A stretch of 64,000 nt of DNA from Novosphingobium sp. (GCA_030697365.1 JAUYQH010000157.1:16204-80203); one strand, 5' to 3'; positions 11,332 through 21,576 are shown, counted from the first letter of the stretch. Notes: generated by a model not told the origin, from the letters alone. Numbers and translations are program-made.

Positions 11332-12093
11332 ATGGGCCCCGAAATCCGCTTCGAAAAACTATCTCGCTGCTTTGGCGCGGTGATTGCAGTCGATTCGGTG
11401 GACCTGACCATCGGAGCGGGCAGCTTCGTCGCGCTCGTCGGCGAATCCGGATCGGGCAAGTCGACCTTGTTGCGCGCGATCAACCGGCTCGACGAGGGTG
11501 CCACCCGCAAGGGCCGGGTGACGATTGGTGCAGAGGATGCAGGCGACGCGCCCGTGACCGCCTTGCGCCGACGGATCGGCTATGTGTTCCAGTCGATCGG
11601 GCTGTTCCCGCACATGAACGTCGCCGCCAATGTCGCCATAGGTCGGCGGGCGCGAGGCGAGTTGCTTGACGAGACGGAGGTCGCCACGTTGCTCGGCCAA
11701 GTTGGCCTCCCCGCCCGGTTTGCCGTTCGGATGCCGCGCGAACTGTCCGGAGGCCAGGCGCAACGCGTCGGAATCGCGAGGGCGCTGGCAATCGAGCCCG
11801 AAATCCTGCTGCTGGACGAACCTTTCGCCGCGCTCGATCCCGTCACCCGCGATGCGCTGGGCAAGACCCTGCGCGCCCTCCACGAGGCGCGCGGGCTGAC
11901 CACGATCCTCGTCACCCACGACATGGCCGAGGCGATGCTGCTGGCCGACCGGGTGATCGTGATGGCAGCCGGGAGGATTGTCGCGGATGCCACCCCGGCG
12001 GACATGGCTGCCGGTCGCGGCGGGGCAGAGGCCGAATCGCTGGTCGCGGTCCCGCGCGAACAGACGCGGCGCATCGCCGAACTCGGCGAATGA
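11332..12093 (+). CDS. ABC transporter ATP-binding protein (glycine betaine/choline OpuCA/ProV-like)
   Basis: Walker A GESGSGKST, LSGGQAQRVGIARAL signature, LLLDEPFAALDP. Confidence 0.9.
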   Translation: MGPEIRFEKLSRCFGAVIAVDSVDLTIGAGSFVALVGESGSGKSTLLRAINRLDEGATRKGRVTIGAEDAGDAPVTALRRRIGYVFQSIGLFPHMNVAANVAIGRRARGELLDETEVATLLGQVGLPARFAVRMPRELSGGQAQRVGIARALAIEPEILLLDEPFAALDPVTRDALGKTLRALHEARGLTTILVTHDMAEAMLLADRVIVMAAGRIVADATPADMAAGRGGAEAESLVAVPREQTRRIAELGE

Positions 12094-13628
12094 GCCGTTT
12101 TTCGACCACGCTGTGGGACTTGCGCGACGAGCTCGCCGCGCATCTGGTGCTGTCGTTCGCCGCGCTGGTGCTGGGAATCGTCATCGCCTTGCCGATGATC
12201 GTCGCAGCGGCGCGCAACCGAACTGCTGCAAGGGTAGCACTGGGGCTGGCGAGCCTCGTGCAAACCGTGCCCGCGCTTGCGCTGCTGGCATTGTTCTATC
12301 CGCTGCTGCTGTGGCTTTCGGCCCTGATCGGCGGCGGCATCCCTGCGCTAGGGTTCCTTCCCGCGCTGCTGGCGCTAGCGCTCTATGCGGTGCTGCCGAT
12401 CCTCCACAACGGCGTTGCCGGCTTGCGCGGGCTCGACCCCGCGGTGCGCGAGGCGGCGGACGCGATGGGGCTGACCGCGGGGCAGAAGCTGCGTTGGGTC
12501 GAGGCACCGCTGGTCGCCCCGCTGGTGCTCGCAGGCATCCGCACCGCCGCGGTGTGGACCGTCGGCGCGGCGACGCTGGCGACGACCGTGGGCGCGACCA
12601 GCCTGGGCAACCCGATCTTCGCCGGGCTGCAGACGCAGGACTGGGTGCTGGTGCTGGCCGGATGCGCCGCCGCGGCGGGGCTTGCGCTGGCGACTGACGG
12701 GGTGCTGGTGCTGGTTGAAAAGGGCGTGGCCTTGCGCCGCCCTGTACTTGCCTGGCTGGGCGTGACGTTCGTTGCACTGGCGCTGTTCTGGGCCTTGATC
12801 CCCGCCCGCGCCGAGCAACGGCCCGCGCTGGTGGTCGGGGCGAAGAACTTTTCCGAGCAGTACATCCTCGCCCGCCTGATCGGATCGCGGCTGGACGATG
12901 CGGGCTTCGCGGTGAGCTATCGCGAAGGCCTGGGCTCGGCGGTGGTGTTCAAGGCGCTCGAGATCGGGGATATCGACGCCTACGTCGATTACGCCGGGAC
13001 GCTGTGGACCGCCGAACTCAAGCGGACCGACACCCCCTCGCCCGCGGCAATGCGCGCCGGGATCGCCCGGCACCTGTCGCAACCCGGCGGGGCGCGGCTG
13101 CTGGGCACGCTGGGGTTCGAGAACGCCTATGCCTTCGCGATGAAGCCCGATGTCGCCAGGTCGCGCGACATCGCCTCGCTCGAAGACCTGGCCCGCGCCG
13201 CCCCCGACCTGACCCTGGGCACCGACCTCGAATTCCTCGACCGCCCGGAGTGGCGCGCGGTCGGCGCTGCCTATCCGCTGCGCTTCAAAGCCAGCAAACG
13301 ATATAGCCCGACATTCATGTACCGCGCGCTGGCAAGCGGCGATGCCGATGTGATCACCGCGTTCAGCTCCGACGGGCGGATTGCTGCCGATGGACTGACC
13401 GTGCTGGCCGACCCGGCGCGGGCTATTCCGAATTACGATGCCTTGCTCCTCGTCTCGGGCCGCTGTGCCGACGACCGGCGCTGTACCGCCGCCCTGCGGC
13501 CGCTGCTTGGGCGTATCCCGGTTTCGGCAATGCGCGAGGCCAACTACCGTGTGGATCGCGATGACGCCAAGCAGACCCCCGACGATGCCGCTCGCTGGCT
13601 TGCCGGGAAGGCAGGGCTGGCGCGCTGA
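12090..13628 (+). CDS. ABC transporter permease fused to glycine betaine/choline-type substrate-binding domain
   Basis: N-terminal OpuCB-like permease (ALDPAVREAADAMGLTAGQKLRWVEAPLVAPLVLAGIRTAAV) followed in the same ORF by OpuAC-type domain (LVVGAKNFSEQYILARLIG.. YVDYAGTLWTAEL); 4-nt overlap with the ATPase. Confidence 0.88.
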   Translation: MSRFSTTLWDLRDELAAHLVLSFAALVLGIVIALPMIVAAARNRTAARVALGLASLVQTVPALALLALFYPLLLWLSALIGGGIPALGFLPALLALALYAVLPILHNGVAGLRGLDPAVREAADAMGLTAGQKLRWVEAPLVAPLVLAGIRTAAVWTVGAATLATTVGATSLGNPIFAGLQTQDWVLVLAGCAAAAGLALATDGVLVLVEKGVALRRPVLAWLGVTFVALALFWALIPARAEQRPALVVGAKNFSEQYILARLIGSRLDDAGFAVSYREGLGSAVVFKALEIGDIDAYVDYAGTLWTAELKRTDTPSPAAMRAGIARHLSQPGGARLLGTLGFENAYAFAMKPDVARSRDIASLEDLARAAPDLTLGTDLEFLDRPEWRAVGAAYPLRFKASKRYSPTFMYRALASGDADVITAFSSDGRIAADGLTVLADPARAIPNYDALLLVSGRCADDRRCTAALRPLLGRIPVSAMREANYRVDRDDAKQTPDDAARWLAGKAGLAR

Positions 13629-13667
13629 CGCGAAACGCAGCAAATTGATTGCCGAGGGAGAGGGAAA

Positions 13668-15578
13668 ATGCAGGGACTCGGGAAATGGGCGCTGGCGGGG
13701 TGCGCAACGATCGCATTGACGGCGTGCGGCGGCGGGTTCGGCGGCGCCGAGCAACCCAAGACCGATGCCGCGGTCGAGCTCGCCGAGTTTCCCGAGCGTG
13801 TCTATTGGGGCGACGCTCACCTCCACACCTCGAACTCGGTCGATGCCTTCGGCTTCGGCGTGCGACTCGATCCCGAGCAGGCGCTGCGCTTCGCTCGCGG
13901 CGAGGAAGTTACCTCGACGTTGGGGATCAAGGCCAGGCTTGCCCGCCCGCTCGACTGGCTGGTGATCACCGATCATTCCGACGCGCTGGGCGGAACCAAA
14001 GCGCTGGCTGAGGCGCCGCGGATCCTGATCCGCGACCCGGTGATGAAGCGCTGGCACGACATGCTCAACGCCGGGCCCGAACAGTCGCTGCGCGCCACCG
14101 CCGAGTTGATCGACGCGCGGGCGCGCAACGATCTGCCCAAAGGTATGACCGACGATCCGGAAACGCAGAACAAGCGGACACGTTCGATCTGGAACGACCA
14201 CATCGCCACCGTCGAACGCTATAACGAGCCGGGCAAGTTCACCGCAATGCTCGGCTTCGAGTTCACCCTGATGAACGGCGGCAGAAACCTCCACCGCAAC
14301 GTCATCTTCCGCGACGGCGGCGACAAGGTGAAGACCGTCGTCCCGCTCGGCGCGTGGGGGGCCAGCGCCTCAACCGACTCGCTGTGGAACTACATGGACG
14401 CATACGAGAAGGGTACCGGCGGACGGGTGCTGGCGATCCCGCACAATTCCAATCTCTCGAATGGGCTGATGTTCGAGATGACTCAGCCCGGCGGCGGGGC
14501 GATGACCGCGGCCCATGCCCGCCGTCGTGCGCTGCGCGAGCCGCTGGTCGAGATCACCCAGATCAAGGGCGACAGCGAGGCGCATCCGTTTCTTTCGCCC
14601 AACGACGAGTTCGCCGGCTACGGCGTCGCCGGGTGGGAACTGGGCGACCTGGCGATGGCCGAGGGCAAGCAATCGTCGATGTTCGCGGGCGAATACGTGC
14701 GCGAAGCGCTCAAGCGCGGGCTGGCGATCGAGGCGAAGACCGGGGTCAATCCTTACAAGTTCGGGGTGATCGGCGCGACCGACAGCCACACTGCCTTGGC
14801 CACGGGCGACGAGGACAACTGGTTCGGCAAGCACACCGGCAACGAACCCGGCGCCACGCGCGCGCTCTCCGCCCAGAACCTCGGCACCCGCCAGGGCCGC
14901 TTCGGCTGGCACTACCTTGCCAGCGGCTATGCCGGGGTTTGGGCGCGCGGCAACTCCCGCGCCGAGATCTTCGACGCAATGCTGCGAAAGGAAGTCTACG
15001 CCACCACGGGACCGCGGATGACCGTGCGCGTGTTCGGCGGATGGGACTTCGATCCTCGCGATCTCGACCGCAACTGGGTTCGCAAGGGCTATCGCCGCGG
15101 GGTGCCGATGGGTGGCACGCTCCTGGCTTCGAAGCAGGCGCGCGGCGAGCGCCCGAGCTTTGTCATCTCCGCGCTCAAGGACCCGGTCGGGGCCAACCTC
15201 GACCGCATCCAGGTGGTCAAGGGCTGGATCGATCGCTCCGGTGCAACGCGCGAAAAGGTGTTCGACGTTGTGTGGAGCGATCCGGCAAAGCGCTCGCCCG
15301 TGAACGGCAAGGTTTCCGCGGTGGGCGACACGGTCGATGTTGCCAAGGCCAGTTATGCCAACACGATCGGCGCGCCCCAACTGGCCACGGTGTGGCGCGA
15401 TCCCGAGTTCGATCCGGCGGTCAAGGCGTTCTACTACGTCCGGGTGCTCGAGATCCCCACGCCGACCTGGGTCGCGTTCGACGCGCTGCGCTACAAGCTC
15501 AAACTGCCGCCTGAAGTTCGGGTCAAGGCGCAAGAGCGGGCCTATACCTCGCCGATCTGGTACGATCCCGCGGCATGA
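13668..15578 (+). CDS. DUF3604 domain lipoprotein (PHP-like metallohydrolase)
   Basis: Lipobox LTAC; VYWGDAHLHTSNSVDAFGFG, DWLVITDHSDALGG, IPHNSNLSNG, GATDSHTALATGDEDNWFGKH. Confidence 0.88.
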   Translation: MQGLGKWALAGCATIALTACGGGFGGAEQPKTDAAVELAEFPERVYWGDAHLHTSNSVDAFGFGVRLDPEQALRFARGEEVTSTLGIKARLARPLDWLVITDHSDALGGTKALAEAPRILIRDPVMKRWHDMLNAGPEQSLRATAELIDARARNDLPKGMTDDPETQNKRTRSIWNDHIATVERYNEPGKFTAMLGFEFTLMNGGRNLHRNVIFRDGGDKVKTVVPLGAWGASASTDSLWNYMDAYEKGTGGRVLAIPHNSNLSNGLMFEMTQPGGGAMTAAHARRRALREPLVEITQIKGDSEAHPFLSPNDEFAGYGVAGWELGDLAMAEGKQSSMFAGEYVREALKRGLAIEAKTGVNPYKFGVIGATDSHTALATGDEDNWFGKHTGNEPGATRALSAQNLGTRQGRFGWHYLASGYAGVWARGNSRAEIFDAMLRKEVYATTGPRMTVRVFGGWDFDPRDLDRNWVRKGYRRGVPMGGTLLASKQARGERPSFVISALKDPVGANLDRIQVVKGWIDRSGATREKVFDVVWSDPAKRSPVNGKVSAVGDTVDVAKASYANTIGAPQLATVWRDPEFDPAVKAFYYVRVLEIPTPTWVAFDALRYKLKLPPEVRVKAQERAYTSPIWYDPAA

Positions 15579-16387
15579 CCATCGGTTTGCGCGGCGCACG
15601 CCTGCTGCGCGAGCCGCTGGTCCATTTCATCGCGCTGGGGGCGCTGGTCTTCGCGCTGTTCGGCAATGCCACCAGCGCCGACGAACGGCGGATCGTGATT
15701 GATGCGGCGCGGATCGAGCGGATTGCCGGTCAGTATGCGCAAAACTTCCGCCGCGCACCCAGCGCCGTCGAACTCGACGCGCTGATCCGCGACGACGTCA
15801 AGGAGGAAGTCTATTACCGCGAAGCGCTGCGCCTCGGGCTGGACCGTGACGACGAGGTGGTGCGGCGGCGGATGCGGGTGAAGATGGAGGCTTTCGGCGA
15901 CACCGCAGCGGAGATCGCGCCGCCCGACGACGCCACGCTCCAGCGATGGCTCGATGCCCACCCGGCCCGATTCGCCGGGGAAGCGAGCTACGCGTTCGAC
16001 CAGCGCTATCTGGGGACAGATGGCGCGGCCCCCCAAGCTGGTCTGGACCTGCTGCGCGCCGGAAAGGGGTTTGCCGGCGCGGCGATCCCCCTGCCCGCCA
16101 GCTTCGAAGCGATCGGCGCGGGCGAAGCGGCAGTGCTGTTCGGGGACGACTTCCCGGCAGTGCTCGATCGCTTGCCGCTGGGCGTGTGGAGCGGACCGGT
16201 GGGTTCGGGCCTTGGCCAGCATCTGGTTCGTGTGCGAAAGCGCCAACCCGCCGATCCGCCTGGCCTCGCGCAAATCCGCCAGCGGGTCGACAACGACTGG
16301 CGCGCGGCAATGGCCCAGGCGCGCGGCGAACGCGCCTATCGCGCGCTACTCCAACGCTATGACGTGGTGATCGAGAAGCCGGAGTGA
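15575..16387 (+). CDS. Parvulin-type peptidylprolyl isomerase
   Basis: N-terminal membrane anchor (LLREPLVHFIALGALVFALFG), DDVKEEVYYREALRLGLDRDDEVVRRRMRVKMEAF; 4-nt overlaps with both neighbours. Confidence 0.75.
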   Translation: MTIGLRGARLLREPLVHFIALGALVFALFGNATSADERRIVIDAARIERIAGQYAQNFRRAPSAVELDALIRDDVKEEVYYREALRLGLDRDDEVVRRRMRVKMEAFGDTAAEIAPPDDATLQRWLDAHPARFAGEASYAFDQRYLGTDGAAPQAGLDLLRAGKGFAGAAIPLPASFEAIGAGEAAVLFGDDFPAVLDRLPLGVWSGPVGSGLGQHLVRVRKRQPADPPGLAQIRQRVDNDWRAAMAQARGERAYRALLQRYDVVIEKPE

Positions 16388-17361
16388 GGCTGCTAGTGGC
16401 GCTGTTGGGAGTGCTGGTTCTGCTTGCCCAACCCGCTCGCGCTGACGATTTGCGCCCCGGCTATCTCGAATGGACCGAGCACGCGCCCGGCGAGTGGCGC
16501 GTGACCTGGAAGGCGCCGCTGTTGGGCGGCTTGGCGACGCGGGCCAAGCCGATCCTGCCGCCGGGATGCGCAGTCGCCAATGCGCAGCGGCAGTTCGCCG
16601 GTCCTTCCGTGGTCGAGACGTTTCGCGTGCACTGCGCCGTGCCGCTGGCCGGGCGGACGCTTGGCCTGGCCGGGCTGGAAAGCGGGTTCACCGATGCCCT
16701 GCTTCGCGTCGCCCCGCTCAATCGGCCGGTTCAGGCGGCGCGGTTGACCCCGCAGGAGCCGCAAGTGGCGGTGATGGCGAGAACGTCAGCCCCAACTGTT
16801 TGGCGGACCTACTTCGGCCTCGGTTTCGAGCACATCCTGCTGGGCTTCGATCACCTGCTGTTCGTGGTCGCGCTGGTGCTGCTGATCGGCGGATGGCGAA
16901 GACTGGTCGCGACGGTCACCGCGTTCACCATTGCCCATTCGCTCACACTTGCCGCGACGACGCTGGGGCTGATGACGGTGGCGCGCAAACCGGTCGAAAT
17001 CTGCATCGCGCTGTCGATCGTGCTGATCGCGCGCGAAATTCTGCGCCCGAGCGGCGCCGAGCCGACGCTAGCGCGGCGTGCCCCCGCGCTGATCGCGTTC
17101 GCCTTCGGGCTGCTCCACGGCTTCGGGTTCGCCGCAGCGCTTGCCGAGATCGGTCTACCCGCGGGCGAAGTCCCGTTGGCGTTGTTCGCGTTCAACGTCG
17201 GGGTCGAATTCGGCCAACTGGCGATCGTAGCGGCAATGCTGGCGGCGATCGCCATGGTGGCCCGGTTCGCCACAAACTGGCAGCGCCCGGCAACCGTCGC
17301 CGGAGCCTATCTCATCGGCGCGGTCGCCACCGCCTGGCTGATCGAACGCACGCTGGCCTAG
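16384..17361 (+). CDS. HupE/UreJ family membrane protein
   Basis: [57 protein letters not shown] start. Confidence 0.88.
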   Translation: MRLLVALLGVLVLLAQPARADDLRPGYLEWTEHAPGEWRVTWKAPLLGGLATRAKPILPPGCAVANAQRQFAGPSVVETFRVHCAVPLAGRTLGLAGLESGFTDALLRVAPLNRPVQAARLTPQEPQVAVMARTSAPTVWRTYFGLGFEHILLGFDHLLFVVALVLLIGGWRRLVATVTAFTIAHSLTLAATTLGLMTVARKPVEICIALSIVLIAREILRPSGAEPTLARRAPALIAFAFGLLHGFGFAAALAEIGLPAGEVPLALFAFNVGVEFGQLAIVAAMLAAIAMVARFATNWQRPATVAGAYLIGAVATAWLIERTLA

Positions 17362-18659
17362 AGAATATAGCGGCTCAGATCGCTGTCCTTGGCCAGCACT
17401 GCCAGCTTCTCGCGGACATAGGCCTGGTCGACCGCCACAGTCTCGCCCTCGCGGTCCTCTGCCTCGAAGCTGACTTCCTCGAGCAGTTTTTCCATCACCG
17501 TCTGCAACCTCCGCGCACCGATGTTCTCGAGCGCCTCGTTGACTTGCGCGGCGATGGCGGCGACCTCGCGGATGGCGTCTTCGCCAATCTCAAGCGTGAC
17601 CTTTTCGGTGGCGAGCAGCGCGCGGTACTGCTCGACCAGGTTGGCTCTCGTCGAGGAGAGTATTCGCACAAAATCCTCCTCGGTCAGCGCGGCCAGCTCG
17701 ACCCGGATCGGCAGGCGGCCCTGGAGTTCGGGAAGCAGATCGCTTGGTTTGGCGACGTGGAACGCGCCGCTGGCGATGAACAGCACGTGGTCGGTCTTCA
17801 TCGGGCCGTACTTGGTGGCCACCGTCGTGCCCTCGATCAGTGGCAGCAGATCGCGCTGGACGCCCTCGCGGCTGACAGAGCCGCCGCGCACGTCGCTGAC
17901 CGCGATCTTGTCGATCTCGTCGAGGAAGACGATGCCGTTGGTCTCGGCGTTGGCCAGCGCGACGCGGGCGACGTCGTCCTGATCGAGGCGCTTCTCGGCT
18001 TCCTCGTCGACCAGCTTGTCCCACGCCTCGGGCACGCGCAGCTTGCGGCGCTTGGTGTTCGATTTGCCCATCGCCTTGGCCATCATGTCGGACAAGTTGA
18101 TCATCCCCACGTTGCCGCCCATCCCGGGCAGCTCGAAAGGCATCTGCGGCGAATCCTCGACCTCGATCTCGACTTCGACGCCGTTCATCGCGTTTTCAAC
18201 GATCCGCTGGCGAAAGCTTTCGCGCGTCGCTTCCGATGCACCGTCGCCGACCAGCGCCTTGAGCAGGCGGTCCATCGCTGCGGTGGAAGCCGCCTCGCGC
18301 ACCGCCTCGCGACGGCGCTCCTTCTCAAGACGGATGGCCTCCTCGACGAGATCGCGCGCGATCTGCTCGACGTCGCGGCCGACATAGCCGACTTCGGTGA
18401 ACTTCGTGGCTTCGACCTTGACGAACGGCGCCTCGGCCAGCTTGGCGAGCCGACGGCTGATCTCGGTCTTGCCGCAACCCGTGGGCCCGATCATCAGGAT
18501 GTTCTTCGGCGTCACCTCGTCGCGCAGCTCGGGCGAGAGCCGCTGACGCCGCCAGCGGTTGCGCAAAGCGACCGCGACCGCGCGCTTGGCGTCGGCCTGC
18601 CCGACGATATGCTCGTCGAGCGCGGCGACGATGGCTTTGGGGGTCAGGTTGTCTTTCAT
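17358..18659 (-). CDS. hslU: ATP-dependent protease ATPase subunit HslU
   Basis: [54 protein letters not shown]-terminal DLSRYIL. Confidence 0.97.
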   Translation of the reverse strand: MKDNLTPKAIVAALDEHIVGQADAKRAVAVALRNRWRRQRLSPELRDEVTPKNILMIGPTGCGKTEISRRLAKLAEAPFVKVEATKFTEVGYVGRDVEQIARDLVEEAIRLEKERRREAVREAASTAAMDRLLKALVGDGASEATRESFRQRIVENAMNGVEVEIEVEDSPQMPFELPGMGGNVGMINLSDMMAKAMGKSNTKRRKLRVPEAWDKLVDEEAEKRLDQDDVARVALANAETNGIVFLDEIDKIAVSDVRGGSVSREGVQRDLLPLIEGTTVATKYGPMKTDHVLFIASGAFHVAKPSDLLPELQGRLPIRVELAALTEEDFVRILSSTRANLVEQYRALLATEKVTLEIGEDAIREVAAIAAQVNEALENIGARRLQTVMEKLLEEVSFEAEDREGETVAVDQAYVREKLAVLAKDSDLSRYIL

Positions 18660-18676
18660 CATATGATCCACAAAGA

Positions 18677-18759
18677 CCGCTCATCCCGAGCGTGTCGAGG
18701 GATGTCGCGCAACAGCAAACCGCCGCGCAACGTGTCTCGACTTCGCTCGACACGAGCGG
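18677..18759. repeat. Bipartite REP-pair-like repeat in the hslV-hslU gap
   Basis: Termini CCGCTC...GAGCGG; its reverse complement shares the first 30 nt and the distal CATCCCTCGAC..GGGATGAGC arm with 62045-62129. Confidence 0.75.
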
Positions 18760-18765
18760 GACTGG

Positions 18766-19326
18766 TCAGGAAATCTCTTCCAGCGTTACCCGGTCATTGG
18801 TGAACACGCACACTTCAGACGCAACCTGCATCGCCCGCCGCGCCAGTTTCTCGGGATCGCTCTCGTACTCGACCAGTGCGCGGGCCGCGGCGAGCGCGAA
18901 GTTGCCGCCCGAGCCGATCGCGGCGATGCCTCCTTCGGGCTCGAGCACGTCGCCGTTGCCGGTGAGGATCAGCATGATCTCCTTGTCGGCGACGATCATC
19001 AGCGCTTCCAGGTTGCGCAGGTATTTGTCGGTCCGCCAGTCCTTGGCCAGCTCTACCGCGGCGCGCATCAGCTGGCCGCGGTGCGCCTCGAGCTTTTTCT
19101 CGAGCCGCTCGAACAGGGTGAAGGCATCGGCGGTCGCGCCGGCGAACCCGCCGATCACGCTGCCGTCATGCAGCCGCCGCACCTTGCGCGCGTTGGGCTT
19201 CATCACGGTGTTGCCCATCGAAACCTGGCCGTCGCCCGCAATTACCGTGCGCGCGCCGATCTTGACCCCGATGATGGTAGTGCCGTGCCACTGTTCGAGG
19301 CCGTGGCTCGCCCGGTTTCCGTCCAT
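18766..19326 (-). CDS. hslV: ATP-dependent protease proteolytic subunit HslV
   Basis: [46 protein letters not shown]. Confidence 0.96.
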   Translation of the reverse strand: MDGNRASHGLEQWHGTTIIGVKIGARTVIAGDGQVSMGNTVMKPNARKVRRLHDGSVIGGFAGATADAFTLFERLEKKLEAHRGQLMRAAVELAKDWRTDKYLRNLEALMIVADKEIMLILTGNGDVLEPEGGIAAIGSGGNFALAAARALVEYESDPEKLARRAMQVASEVCVFTNDRVTLEEIS

Positions 19327-19368
19327 GCGCCGCGATATGGGAGCACCGCCGCAGCAGCGCAAGCGCGG

Positions 19369-19845
19369 TCAGGTCCCGGGTTGCCTCGGCGCCCCGGCAC
19401 CCGCGGCGCCGACCGCGCCGATATTGCCGAACAGATCCTCGAAGAAGCTGCGCTCGCGGCCCAGCGTGGGAGTCTTGTCGCCATCGGGGCTGAGCCGGAC
19501 GACCTTTTCGTTGCCGGTCAGATCGACCTTGCTGACGTTGCCCGCGGCGTCGAAGTTGACCTTGAGGATCGATTGCTCGGTCGTCTGCGGGCGTCCAAAC
19601 GGCGACTGCGCGGTGTTGGTCGCTACGTAATACCACGATGGCGTGCCGAACTGGCTGGTGAAGGTGGGGCGACCGAGCGTTTTCTCCACCGATTGCTGGT
19701 TGTCGATCCCCGGCTGGATCGAGGTGATCAACGCGGCGTCGGCATAATAGCCGCGGTGGTCCTTGATGCTGACGCAGCCCGCAGTCAGCGCAAGCCCGGC
19801 TCCGAGCGTGATGGTTCCAAGGAAGGTACGGCCGGAAAGGCGCAT
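19369..19845 (-). CDS. bamE: Outer membrane protein assembly factor BamE (SmpA/OmlA)
   Basis: Lipobox LTAGC; ITSIQPGIDNQQSVEKTLGRPTFTSQFGTPSWYYVATNT. Confidence 0.85.
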   Translation of the reverse strand: MRLSGRTFLGTITLGAGLALTAGCVSIKDHRGYYADAALITSIQPGIDNQQSVEKTLGRPTFTSQFGTPSWYYVATNTAQSPFGRPQTTEQSILKVNFDAAGNVSKVDLTGNEKVVRLSPDGDKTPTLGRERSFFEDLFGNIGAVGAAGAGAPRQPGT

Positions 19846-19996
19846 CGAATTCTCCGCTGGCGTCGTCCGAAGCCCCCGCTTGGCGCGGGACCGGCGCGGC
19901 CCTATATCCGTTATGCGGGCGACCCTTAGGGGTTCGTCCATCCTACGACAAGGCCGCATGGCGGTTGAATTGGCGCTGAATGCGCGCCCGACGGGA

Positions 19997-20512
19997 ATGG
20001 CCATGAAACTTTTGAACCGCCTGCTCCGCCCTTCCCCCGCCGCACCCGCGGTGCTGCCATTATGGCGCGCCGTGATCTCCGAGGCGCGCGACAAGCGCTG
20101 GTACCGCGATCTCGGTGTGGCCGACACCGTCGAGGGGCGGTTCGACATGGTCACGATGGTCCTAGCAGCGGTACTGCTGCAGATCGAGCGCGAGGGCGAC
20201 GCGGACAGCTCGGTCGCGCTGACCGAGCTGTTCATCGACGACATGGACGCGCAACTGCGCCAGTCGGGAGTGGGCGATCTGATGGTCGGCAAGCACGTCG
20301 GCAAACTGATGGCGACGCTGGGCGGGCGGATCGGTGCCTTGCGTGAGGCCCTGCCCGTTGGTGGCGCGGCACTGGCCGATGCTGTGGCGCGCAATGTTTC
20401 GCTGGTCGAGGGCGCATCGTCTGCGCCGCTGGCCGAGGAACTGCGCCGGTTGAGCACCCGAATCGACGCCGTGCCGATCGATAGGCTGATCGACGGCGCG
20501 CTCGCTGCATGA
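19997..20512 (+). CDS. Ubiquinol-cytochrome c chaperone family protein
   Basis: WYRDLGVADTVEGRFDMVTMVLAAVLLQIE; ELFIDDMDAQLRQSGVGDLMVGKHVGKLM. Confidence 0.85.
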   Translation: MAMKLLNRLLRPSPAAPAVLPLWRAVISEARDKRWYRDLGVADTVEGRFDMVTMVLAAVLLQIEREGDADSSVALTELFIDDMDAQLRQSGVGDLMVGKHVGKLMATLGGRIGALREALPVGGAALADAVARNVSLVEGASSAPLAEELRRLSTRIDAVPIDRLIDGALAA

Positions 20513-21021
20513 CGCCCGAATTCTCGCGAAGGTTCGATATCCGCGCCCTGCCCAGCGGGCCGCTGAAGCTCGAAGCCAACCCCAACGAATGCGCCGCGCT
20601 GGCCGAGCGGATCGGGATCGAGGCGGTCGAGCGGCTTGCTGCCGAAGTCACCCTGCTTCCCGCCGATGGCGCGATCGAAGCGAGCGGGCGGATCGACGCC
20701 ACCGTCGTCCAGCTCTGCGCGATTTCGAACGAGCCTTTCACCCTACGGATCAGCGAACCGCTGGCGCTGCGGTTTGTCGAGGCCAACCCGTCGCATAGCA
20801 CCGACGAGGAGACCGAGATCGAGATCGATTCCGAAACGTGCGACGAAATCCCCTACGTAGGAACCCACTTCGACTTGGGCGAAGAGATTGCCCAGTCGCT
20901 CGCGCTTACGATCGATCCCTACGCGACCGGACCCGACGCCGACCGGGTGCGGACGGAGACGGGGCTTTCCGATGAGGCGAGCAGTGGGCCTTTCGCAGCG
21001 CTGGCGGCGCTCAGGAAGTAA
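20509..21021 (+). CDS. DUF177 (YceD-like) domain protein
   Basis: RIDATVVQLCAISNEPFTLRISEPLALRF and acidic EEIAQSLALTIDPY; 4-nt overlap with the upstream chaperone gene. Confidence 0.82.
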   Translation: MTPEFSRRFDIRALPSGPLKLEANPNECAALAERIGIEAVERLAAEVTLLPADGAIEASGRIDATVVQLCAISNEPFTLRISEPLALRFVEANPSHSTDEETEIEIDSETCDEIPYVGTHFDLGEEIAQSLALTIDPYATGPDADRVRTETGLSDEASSGPFAALAALRK

Positions 21022-21025
21022 CCGA

Positions 21026-21562
21026 TCAGAACGGAATGTCGTCGTCGAGGTCGTCGGCGAAACCGCCCTTTGATCCACCGCCAGACGAACCGCCGCCTCC
21101 CTCGCCCCATCCGCCGCGCGAACCACCGCCGCCGCTGCCGCCCGACGAACCACCGCCCCAATCGCCACCACCGGACTTGGCTCCGCCGCTACCGCCGCCG
21201 CTACCGCCCGGCGCGCCGTCGAGCATGGTCATCACCCCGCCGATGCCGCCCACCGAAATCTCGGTCGAATAGCGGTCGTTGCCCGAGGCATCCTGCCACT
21301 TGCGGGTGCGCAATTGGCCTTCGATGTAGACCTTGCTGCCCTTGCGCAGATAGCGTTCGGCGACCCCGACCAGCCCATCGGACTGGAGGACGACGCTGTG
21401 CCACTCGGTGCGTTCCTTGCGCTCGCCGGTGGCCTTGTCCTTCCAGTTTTCGCTGGTGGCGATGCGCAAGTTGGCGATCCGCCCGCCATTCTGGAAGCTC
21501 TTGACCTCCGGGTCCTGCCCCAGATTGCCGATCAGCATGACCTTGTTGAGACTGCCCGCCAT
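21026..21562 (-). CDS. ssb: Single-stranded DNA-binding protein
   Basis: [38 protein letters not shown]; Gly-rich linker; acidic tip DLDDDIPF. Confidence 0.96.
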   Translation of the reverse strand: MAGSLNKVMLIGNLGQDPEVKSFQNGGRIANLRIATSENWKDKATGERKERTEWHSVVLQSDGLVGVAERYLRKGSKVYIEGQLRTRKWQDASGNDRYSTEISVGGIGGVMTMLDGAPGGSGGGSGGAKSGGGDWGGGSSGGSGGGGSRGGWGEGGGGSSGGGSKGGFADDLDDDIPF

Positions 21563-21576
21563 ATCGTGTTGCGCTC

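Noticed and set aside
12375-14294. 639-aa antisense ORF and other long ORFs opposite known genes (e.g. 5279-6727 +, 16470-18803 +, 39469-41559 -, 43683-45959 +)
   Set aside because: Low-complexity Arg/Gly/Asp-rich translations antisense to clear genes; expected from high-GC third-position bias
21080-21230. Low-complexity repeat in ssb as a possible microsatellite
   Set aside because: Encodes the normal flexible Gly/Ser linker ahead of the DDDIPF tip
21036-21272. Proline-rich ORF ([20 protein letters not shown]...) on the plus strand
   Set aside because: Antisense of the Gly-rich SSB linker; no independent evidence
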